Positions 17,666 to 24,800 of a DNA stretch of 38,925 bases are shown piece by piece. Position 1 is the first letter of the stretch, and the number at the start of each line of letters is the position of its first letter. The notes below the pieces were generated by a model that was given only the letters and a program-made list of their open reading frames with translations, was not told the origin of the DNA and searched no databases. Both the position numbers and the translations under genes were made by a program. The stretch covers positions 1-38,925 of the forward strand of contig WJIN01000136.1 of NCBI GenBank assembly GCA_014730295.1. Reading direction: 5' to 3'. The stretch is from Promethearchaeota archaeon (GTDB lineage: Archaea; Asgardarchaeota; Lokiarchaeia; Sigynarchaeales; SOKP01).

Positions 17666-18712
17666 TCACATCCGCTCTGTTAACTCAGCTAGTTTTGTAA
17701 TTAATGCGGATATCTGAATATCATCATCTAATCCTTCAAGCGCTCGCACATCCGCATCCGCAATCATATTAATTATTTTGCTTTTTGTATATTGAGAAAA
17801 CGGAAGTTTGTGGATTTCCTCCAATATCTTCACAAAAAGTTCGTGAGCATTATATTTATATTCAGATAAAATCTCTCTAAAGAGTTCTCGAGCTTCTTTG
17901 AATTCATCAGTAAAGGTTTTTTTTAAGAGCTCTCTTATCTCTTGATTTCGGAACTGTTTCATATTATTATAGAGCATACTTAAATCTATCTTTTTGCCCC
18001 TTGCGCTACTCAATTGGAGTAAATCTATTGCGTTGGCTATTTTTCCTTCAGAAATTCTATATAGGAATTTTACCGTTCCAGATTCTAATTCAAGAGATTC
18101 TTTTTGTGCAATTGACTTTATGAGAGTCTGAAAATTTTCATATTTAATCTGGGGGATTAAGAACAGTTGACATCTAGAGATTATTGGATCAATTATCCCA
18201 GAGATCTTAGTGGTTATAAGTATCATCCTGCAATTTGAACCATAAATTTCCATTAATCTCCTAAATCCTTGTTGATCGGAACCAAGTACTTCGAAATTTT
18301 TTACCACGAGAATTTTAAAAGGAACATCACCAATCACCTTCAATTGGACAAAAGGCTTTATCTTTACTTGGATAAATGCTGGAGTCGTAACTTTTTTTCC
18401 TGCCATGCTTCCTATTCTACTTGTAGATACATAAGATTCAGAACGGGCTTGTTTTCGTTCATCTTGATTTAAAGGAACATCCGCATATACCAATTTAAAA
18501 TTGGCATCATAATATCTCCCTAAAAATTCTTTAGCAAATAATCGGGCGATAGTAGTTTTACCTATTCCTTCGCTCCCCACAAATAAGAGGTGAGGAAAAT
18601 TTCCTTTTTGAAGAATTTCTTTTAATCGTGAAATAGTATTTTCTCGTCCGGCGACATCATCTAATGCTTGCGGTTGATATTTTAGACGCCAAATAGGAGA
18701 ATCTTCTGTCAT
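17666..18712 (-). CDS. Divergent RFC small-type subunit with degenerate Walker B
   Basis: The protein (348 residues) belongs to the clamp-loader AAA+ family. It has an RFC-box-like WRLKYQPQALDDVAGREN (8-25), intact Walker A GSEGIGKT (46-53) and the SRC motif at 179-181, which supplies an arginine finger to a neighbouring subunit. The Walker B position reads KILVVKNFE (133-141), so the Asp-Glu of the canonical DEAD box is Lys138-Asn139. Sensor 1 reads LITTKI instead of the usual Asn-containing CNY. Between Walker A and B there is a ~55-residue variant segment (about 72-130) where a NASD motif would normally lie. It probably binds but does not hydrolyse ATP, a structural role like that of bacterial delta-prime. 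It sits between rfcS and rfcL. Confidence 0.82.
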   Translation of the reverse strand: MTEDSPIWRLKYQPQALDDVAGRENTISRLKEILQKGNFPHLLFVGSEGIGKTTIARLFAKEFLGRYYDANFKLVYADVPLNQDERKQARSESYVSTSRIGSMAGKKVTTPAFIQVKIKPFVQLKVIGDVPFKILVVKNFEVLGSDQQGFRRLMEIYGSNCRMILITTKISGIIDPIISRCQLFLIPQIKYENFQTLIKSIAQKESLELESGTVKFLYRISEGKIANAIDLLQLSSARGKKIDLSMLYNNMKQFRNQEIRELLKKTFTDEFKEARELFREILSEYKYNAHELFVKILEEIHKLPFSQYTKSKIINMIADADVRALEGLDDDIQISALITKLAELTERM

Positions 18713-18744
18713 TTTTTAGTTTTCACCACTTTTTTGAAGCTTTT

Positions 18745-19728
18745 TTATTCCTTATTTTTTGTAGCAATTTCTGCTAGGAGTGAAGTTAATTGAATCTCCT
18801 CATCTCCACCTTGACTAATATAATAGTCAATATCTCCAAAATAGGCAATTAATTCTGATTTGTCGATATTATCCATCTCATTTAAATCTGGAATCAGCTG
18901 CATCAACTGTCGGATAAAATTACGACTATCGAGATAATCTAATGATGTGAAGATTTTTCTTGTTTTAAGAAAATCTCCATTCAGTAAAGCGGTTTTAAGG
19001 TTTTCAAAAACGGTATTTTCTATAAAACCTGAAATTTTTAAAATTTCATCGATATTAAGATCCTTTAATAATTCTAAGGAGACTGCCATCTGTAAGGTAT
19101 TAATGGCTTTTCGTAAATCACCAGAAGAGATAAAATACAATGTATCAAAAAACTCTTCTTCTCTCTCTTTAGGAATTGAGATGTTTTCCTGTTGAGTAAT
19201 ATATTTGAGTTTTTCGACTACTTTCTCTTTAGGGAGACTTACAAACCTAAAGACCGCACATCGGGAAACGATTGGATCAATAATTTGGTTAATATAATTA
19301 CACATTAATATAAATTTCACGTTGGTAGGGGCGCTCTCAATTATTCTTCTGAGTGTTTGTTGGACCGTTTTCGGGATATTGTCTGCCTCATCTAAGATAA
19401 CGATTTTGAGCTCGTTTTCCGTGAGGATCATATTCTGATTTACAAAATCATTTAATTTTTCTCTGACAAATTTCATTCTTACCGTATCCGAGGCATTTAG
19501 CTCTAACACATTTCTATAGTATTTATCTTTTTTCAATAGTTTATTCGCAATAATTAATGCGGTACTTGTTTTTCCTGTGCCCGCGGGTCCTGCGAAAATC
19601 ATATGGGGCATATCAAATTTGTCTTTTACAAACGATTTTAAATTATTTACAGCAATATTTTGGCTGACTATCTCATCAAAATCAGCTGGCCTGTATTTCT
19701 CAACCCAAACTTCTAAACCAATACTCAT
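18745..19728 (-). CDS. rfcS: Replication factor C small subunit (RfcS)
   Basis: This is the canonical clamp-loader small subunit of 327 residues. Motifs in order are WVEKYRPADFDEIV (8-21), Walker A GPAGTGKT (47-54), ELNASD (76-81), Walker B IVILDEAD (109-116), sensor 1 with Asn144 in MCNY, and SRC at 155-157. The C-terminal helical collar domain follows at about 230-325. All catalytic and arginine-finger residues are present, in contrast to the next gene. ATG at 19726-19728 follows an AT-rich spacer with no strong Shine-Dalgarno. It lies 25 bases after the acetyltransferase gene and 32 before the divergent subunit, so one transcript is likely. Confidence 0.95.
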   Translation of the reverse strand: MSIGLEVWVEKYRPADFDEIVSQNIAVNNLKSFVKDKFDMPHMIFAGPAGTGKTSTALIIANKLLKKDKYYRNVLELNASDTVRMKFVREKLNDFVNQNMILTENELKIVILDEADNIPKTVQQTLRRIIESAPTNVKFILMCNYINQIIDPIVSRCAVFRFVSLPKEKVVEKLKYITQQENISIPKEREEEFFDTLYFISSGDLRKAINTLQMAVSLELLKDLNIDEILKISGFIENTVFENLKTALLNGDFLKTRKIFTSLDYLDSRNFIRQLMQLIPDLNEMDNIDKSELIAYFGDIDYYISQGGDEEIQLTSLLAEIATKNKE

Positions 19729-19753
19729 AAAAATATAAATCCATAAGATGTAA

Positions 19754-20233
19754 TTATTTATCAGGATAATCTTCTTCGAGGTCTAATTCGAGCACTTCAT
19801 ATTTTTTCTCAAAATTCATCTGTTCATATAATTTCCCCGCGCGTTTTGCCTCTTCTCTAATATTCACTTTTACCTTCTCCACTTGGATTTTTTTAAGATG
19901 TCCAAGTGCTTGTTGTAAAAGCTGGTGACCAATCCCATGTCCTCGATAATCTTTTTTTAAGAAAAATTGTTTGATGTATCCTTCAGATTTTCCAAAAGGA
20001 TCGATTCTGAGTTCTGCGATAATCATTCCAACAACATCTCCGGTTCTCTCATCTGTCGCAATTAAAATCCCATGTCGTTGTAATGGATCAAATAATCTTC
20101 GTCTAATCCCCCAATCAAATCTTTTGGGTTCAAACTCTTGTCCTAATCCTTCTACTAATAATTTCGTAAGGTCTTTTAGCGCATCTATTTGCTCTGGTGA
20201 AGCGATTTCTACTTTAATATTATTTTTACTCAT
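19754..20233 (-). CDS. GNAT-family N-acetyltransferase
   Basis: GNAT enzymes transfer an acetyl group from acetyl-CoA to an amine. In this 159-residue protein the acetyl-CoA pyrophosphate loop is RGHGIGHQLL, matching the RxxGxG/A signature, preceded by the beta strand YIKQFFLKKD. GDVVGMIIAELRIDPFGKSE supplies strand beta 4, and the C-terminal AGKLYEQMNFEKKYEVLEL is the usual YExxGF-like end. The substrate cannot be told. It is the first gene of the RFC cluster, 25 bases before rfcS. A TATA-like TATTATAT (reverse strand, 20268-20275) would give a very short leader before the ATG at 20233. Confidence 0.88.
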   Translation of the reverse strand: MSKNNIKVEIASPEQIDALKDLTKLLVEGLGQEFEPKRFDWGIRRRLFDPLQRHGILIATDERTGDVVGMIIAELRIDPFGKSEGYIKQFFLKKDYRGHGIGHQLLQQALGHLKKIQVEKVKVNIREEAKRAGKLYEQMNFEKKYEVLELDLEEDYPDK

Positions 20234-20267
20234 AATCCTTACAATAGCTTCGTTTTATCAATTAATG

Positions 20268-20275
20268 ATATAATA
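20268..20275 (-). promoter_or_regulatory. Candidate TATA box of the GNAT-RFC cluster
   Basis: The reverse strand reads TATTATAT about 35 bases before the GNAT start codon. The expected start site lies some 12 bases before the ATG. It is the only good TATA-like site I saw upstream of the four-gene cluster. Confidence 0.4.
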
Positions 20276-20471
20276 CAATTTAAGGTTTGCAATTAAAATT
20301 TTGTATTCTCTTAGTAAAGAAATTGTGAATATTATGTTAAGTTTATTCTCTCTCCTTATAAATCTCTCTCTCTATTTCAACAATTTAAGCTAAGGCTAAA
20401 TAATTTAAATAGGAGATAAAATACGCTATAAAGTAATACAATGATGGAAAAGTAAAAAAAGAAGAAAAAAA

Positions 20472-20711
20472 TTATCGTGCTGATACGCCGTCCCAGGCTT
20501 TCACTTCTGAATCTACGTGCCCACAGACAGGGCATTTCTGTGATACTTCCCAAGGTTCCAATGCGGGATGAACTCTGGTATAGAGATTTCCGCATTCCTC
20601 ACAGACTAAGAATTTTGCACCGCATGAATTGCACATTTTTAATTGTCCATTTTCCACGAATCTGAATGTTCGATTGATGATTTTTCGCGAATTGCTTAAA
20701 TTCTCATCCAT
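20472..20711 (-). CDS. Small zinc-ribbon protein
   Basis: The 79-residue protein has three CxxC knuckles: CNSC (27-30), CEEC (38-41) and CPVC (61-64). Two of them could form one zinc ribbon, with the third pairing with an extra knuckle. The segment between them includes LYTRVHPALEPWEVSQ. No named family is recognised. Such small ribbons are often nucleic-acid-binding or RNA-polymerase-associated, but that is only an analogy. The ATG at 20711 overlaps the end of a 28-codon ORF that carries a further CxxC, so the two may be translated together or may once have been one gene. Confidence 0.65.
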   Translation of the reverse strand: MDENLSNSRKIINRTFRFVENGQLKMCNSCGAKFLVCEECGNLYTRVHPALEPWEVSQKCPVCGHVDSEVKAWDGVSAR

Positions 20712-20782
20712 TCATCGTGGGCTATTCGAAATGAGTCTCCACCGCATTCTGAACAATGTTTACCATCAAATTCCTCTGCCAT
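20696..20782 (-). CDS. 28-residue micro-ORF with a CxxC knuckle
   Basis: This short frame starts MAEEFDGKHCSECGGDSFRI and ends after WMRI at a TAA. It has one CxxC motif. GTGAT, the core of the archaeal Shine-Dalgarno, lies about six bases before its ATG. It overlaps the 79-residue zinc-ribbon gene by 16 bases in another frame. The composition looks protein-like. Either it is a translated small protein coupled to the downstream gene, or the two are one gene split by a frameshift. Confidence 0.45.
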   Translation of the reverse strand: MAEEFDGKHCSECGGDSFRIAHDEWMRI

Positions 20783-21001
20783 TTTTTATCACTTCTTTCA
20801 ATCACTAAAACTTAATTTTCTGTAATTTCTGTTCTATACAATTATTTCAAAATTTTAAGTTTATATAATTGTTTTTGATTTAAACTAAATAATAAACCTA
20901 TTTATGTTTTAGCAGAATTTTAAAAGAACGAGATTATAGTAATTCTTTCTTCACAAGAAAAAGGAGGAAATATTGAACATAAAGAGAATAATAATGAATA
21001 A

Positions 21002-21322
21002 TTACATTTTCAATTTTTTGGTTTTATTCTCTTTTTCGTCCGGATTAACATCTTCCAATTCTTTAATTAGCCGAACGACCTTATCATCGGTTAAAGCTTC
21101 ACTAAATTTTACTAACATCTCATAGTCCCTGACAAAGAGTCCTTTTCGTTTCATAGGCTTACCGTTCGATTTTAATGGATTAATCTCTAAAAATAACATC
21201 GGAGGTCTGGTTTTGCTTCCCGGTACTTTTACGACAAATACTCCTGGAATAGGAGTTTCCATCTTCCCCCATTCTTCCGCATTTTCCAAATGCTCTTTTA
21301 ACTGGCCTTGAATATCAGACAT
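21002..21322 (-). CDS. Conserved-looking small protein of unknown function
   Basis: The 106-residue protein starts MSDIQGQLKEHLENAEEW. The middle has alternating strands with VFVVKVPGSKTRPPMLFLEI and KGLFVRDYEMLVKFSEAL, and the tail is Lys/Glu-rich. The strands followed by a helix recall the PC4 single-strand-DNA-binding fold only weakly, and I would not name it so. The ATG at 21322 is preferred because GTGA lies a few bases before it; an in-frame GTG at 21331 is the alternative. The same GTGA-A(n)-ATG-TCT arrangement occurs at rfcL. The gene is divergent from the ribbon-helix-helix gene. Confidence 0.6.
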   Translation of the reverse strand: MSDIQGQLKEHLENAEEWGKMETPIPGVFVVKVPGSKTRPPMLFLEINPLKSNGKPMKRKGLFVRDYEMLVKFSEALTDDKVVRLIKELEDVNPDEKENKTKKLKM

Positions 21323-21355
21323 TTTTTTCACATGCTCTAATAATATATGGTGTTA

Positions 21356-21580
21356 CACAATGATATTGTGATATAGTTTAAATAATTTTTTCATTATTTT
21401 TTTAGAAAGCGTTACTATATAAGCTATAATGAGGTAGGGATTGTTTTTGTCGCCCAGATCAACTAAAAATAGGTGCTTATATTTCTGTCGGATTTCTTGG
21501 GGCTAATTTCCACTAAATACTTAAATATCACCTCGGTATATATCAATATAATAAATAACAAATTATTAGAATGGTGATAT
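21356..21580. repeat. Three copies of GTGATAT and a CACAAT-ATTGTG palindrome in a divergent promoter
   Basis: GTGATAT occurs at 21368-21374 (plus), as ATATCAC at 21525-21531 (minus), and at 21574-21580 (plus). The last two extend to a perfect 8-base inverted repeat, ATATCACC at 21525-21532 and GGTGATAT at 21573-21580. The first overlaps the palindrome CACAAT-GAT-ATTGTG at 21356-21370. These are plausible operator half-sites for the adjacent ribbon-helix-helix protein. The rightmost copy also contains its Shine-Dalgarno GGTGAT. Confidence 0.4.
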
Positions 21581-21584
21581 ACAA

Positions 21585-21803
21585 ATGAAATTGATAAGTG
21601 TTAATTTACCCGAGACATATTTAGAAATATTAGAGATCCTAGTAGCAGATGGTAAATTTCCCAACAGATCAGAAGCTATCCGAGTTGGAATTCGCGATTT
21701 AATAAAAACCGAATATCTCATTGAGGAGAGAATTAAAAGAAATTATGGTTCGATTACTGAGCCAGAACTCGAAACGGAACCCCAAGAAAATATTATGTTG
21801 TAA
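21585..21803 (+). CDS. Ribbon-helix-helix (CopG/NikR-like) transcription factor
   Basis: The 72-residue protein has the RHH fold: ribbon strand KLISVNLPETYLEIL (2-16), then helices in NRSEAIRVGIRDLI (about 27-40), which carry the conserved SEAIR signature. The tail is acidic. RHH proteins bind DNA as dimers through the beta ribbon, often on inverted repeats near their own promoter. There is no NikR C-terminal metal-binding domain. GGTGAT at 21573-21578 sets the ATG at 21585. TTAAATAT (21521-21528) or the AT-rich run at 21537-21550 may be the TATA box. The gene converges with the giant coiled-coil gene, 22 bases away. Confidence 0.85.
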   Translation: MKLISVNLPETYLEILEILVADGKFPNRSEAIRVGIRDLIKTEYLIEERIKRNYGSITEPELETEPQENIML

Positions 21804-21825
21804 TAATTTTTTATTTTTTATTTAT

Positions 21826-24800
21826 CTACTTTCTTTCCAATCCTCTTAAACGTTTCTTTCGTTCTTTCCTTCTCCTTGCTATCTCAGATTTCAAATCTTC
21901 AAGAGCTTCTTCATGTTTTGTGGTTTCTGCGATTTCATGACCCATTTCTTGTTTATAGAATATGATTTTTTCATCAATTGCAGACATAATTCTCTTATCA
22001 GCATTAACATTCTCAAGATTAAATCGCGCCTCATTTAACTCCGATATAGCTTTCATATAATTTCGATTCTTAATGGACCGTTCTGCTCTATCTATAGCTT
22101 CATAACTAATAATAAATCGTTCATTATCGATCAAGTTAGGTGCCATTGAGACAATCAAGGGAAGATTTGCTTGTTCTTTTATATTTTCAATAATGTTTTT
22201 GATTTCTTCTTGAATTTCTTCTTTATCGACCTCTTTTAATTTTTCCTTTAAACTGATGAAAGCTTCGTTGTACTTGTAATTCATAATGTAAATTTTTGCT
22301 AATTCTAACTTATCCATAACTTCTTCCTTCGGCTTAGAAGCCCGCCGCATCTCAGCTAATCGCTTCCTTTTTTCCTCAATTTCTCTGCGCTTTTGCTCTT
22401 TTCTTTTTTGTTCCTCCTCCATTAACAGCTCCTGTAATTCTTCTTCTTCTAATCTCCGTCTTTTTTGAGCCTCTTTTCTCTTTTCGACGCGTTCTCTCTC
22501 CTTCTCGAGATTGACTAATAGTTCGGAATTTATTCGAGAGACTTCTCGCTCCCAACCAACTTGCGTAAATAAGTCCCGAGCTTCTAAATATTTCTCCTGG
22601 GCCCTATCAAATTCTTCCTTTTCAACCAAGTCAGTACCATCTTCCAATAATTTAAATGCTCTATCTGTTATTTCTTTTTCATTTCGCTTTTCCTCTTGAA
22701 TACGTAATATCTCTTTTCTCTTTTCTTCTTCTTCTAATTTTTTAATTCGATCCATTTCCTCAATTTTCTTTTCAATTTGCTCTTGAAGTTGTTTCTGCTT
22801 CTCTTTCTCCTTCATTAATAACTGTTGTTCTTTTTCATATTCTCGCTTCTGCTTGAAGATAGAATTAATAGACTCCTCTACTAAATCTAAACCTGCGTTC
22901 CAGTTAATATTTTTAAAAATTTCTCGGGTTTCTTTATAAAGTCTAATCGATTCCTCGAAGTTGCTTTCTTCTAATGCATTTTTTGCTTTATCCATTAATT
23001 CAAAGGCTTGATCCTTTTTCCTTTCAAAGATTTCCTTTTCTCTTCGCTCTTTTTCGATGGTTTCTTCTTGAAGTTCTAATATCTCCTGTTCTTCTTTACG
23101 TGCTTCTTCGATTAATCTCTGCTGTTCTAAACGCTCTTGTTTTAGTCGTGCTATTCTTTGCTTCTCTTCCTTACGCAATTTTATATCTTCTTCTAATTTT
23201 TGCTTATAATAATTAATCGATTGATCCATTTTATCTGCCTCATTCACCCATCCAATTTCTTGAAAAATGTTTTTAGCCTTCTGATATAGATCAATAACTT
23301 TTTCATAGGGACATTCAATTTCTAAAATATTTCCTTCCTGGATATCTCTATTATAATTTCTGGCTATATCCAAAGCATTATCAATGATCTTAAACGCTTC
23401 TTCTTTTTGTTGTTCAAATTTCTTTTGGGCTTGCTTTTCTCTTAGAATCACGTCTTGCTGCTCCTTTAATAGCTGTTCTTCTTCTTTTTGTGATTCTTCT
23501 ATTAATTTTTGTTGTTCAAAAAGTTCTTGTTCTTTCCGTTTCCTTCTTTCTCTCTCTCTCTTTTTAAGCAGTTTATCTTCTTCCAATTTTTTGGAATAGT
23601 AGCTAATTGACTCATTAAGCTTTTCTGCTTCTCTCTCCCATCCAACTTGTTGAAATTTTTGCTTTGCGTCTTTATATAAATCTATTACTTCTTCATAGGG
23701 AGGTTCATAATCCAATATATTACCTTTTTCGATTTTTTTATTATATTCTTTAGCAAAATTTTCAGCTTGAGTGATGATATCAAAAATTTGGTCATAGATC
23801 TCCTTTTCTCTCTGTCTTTGCGTCTGTACTTCCACATATGCTTTTTGGGTCTCTCCTTCGATATCAATTTGTCTCTGATCTATTGGAACTTCTATCTCGG
23901 CATTTTGTTTTTGCAGAGCCCTTAATTCATCGTCTTTCTGTTTCTTTTCCATATAAAATGCAATAGTTTCATTCAAACGAGCTGCTTCGTTCTCCCATCC
24001 AATTTCAATAAGCAAATCTTTTGCCATTTCATAGAGATCTATCGCGTTTAGATATGGGCTTTCATAATCGGCCAACCGTGGTTTTAATTTAGATTTATAA
24101 ATTCTTACTAATTGCTCCGCTTCATCTATAAGACTCATTGCTTGGTTAAGTTTTTCTTCTTTCTCTTTCTTTTCTTCTACTTCCGCCTCATCAATAGTTT
24201 GGGTTGGTTTTTCAATGGGTTTTTGTAATTTGTACATTTCTTCTATTCTTTTCTCTCTTTCTGCTTTTTGAGCTTCTATTTTCTTTAACTTCTCCACTCT
24301 CTGCGCCTTTTCTTTATACAGATTAATTTGGCTCAAATAGAGCTCAGCTTCTTTCAACCATCCGCGATCAATCAGTTGTTTTCTAATTTTTCTATATCTT
24401 TTGATTACGTCGGGATATTTATTCTCTATTTCAAAATTCCCCTTTTTCAGTTCATTTTCATATTCTCTTGCTATTTTTTCGGCTTTATCAACCATCTTAG
24501 AAATTTCTGCTTGAAAATCTTCCTCCTCTTCTTTTTTATTTATCTCTTCTAGAATTTTTTCATCAGTAGATTTAGTTCCCACCGGTTTCTTAACTTTTTT
24601 TATTTCTTTGATTAATTCCTGGTCACCTTTTCGAGATTCAATTCGCCTTAATTTTTTATCCTTTTCCAATTTGTCTTTATAGAATTGAATCTGTTTTGCA
24701 TATAAAGCACTTTCCTCATACCAGCCATGTTCTTGTAGTTTGTCTCTTAAATTTCGATATATTTCAATGATTTCTCGGTAAGGACATTCTTGGGCAAAGT

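Noticed and set aside
20377..20595. 72-codon minus-strand frame with a hydrophobic Phe/Leu-rich tail
   Set aside because: It overlaps the zinc-ribbon gene in another frame, and the tail is a translation of AT-rich intergenic DNA.
21400..21500. Possible tRNA or structured RNA in the region with gaggtaggga and gtcgcccagatc
   Set aside because: No T-arm consensus, no acceptor pairing and no cloverleaf could be drawn. No tRNA was found anywhere in the window.
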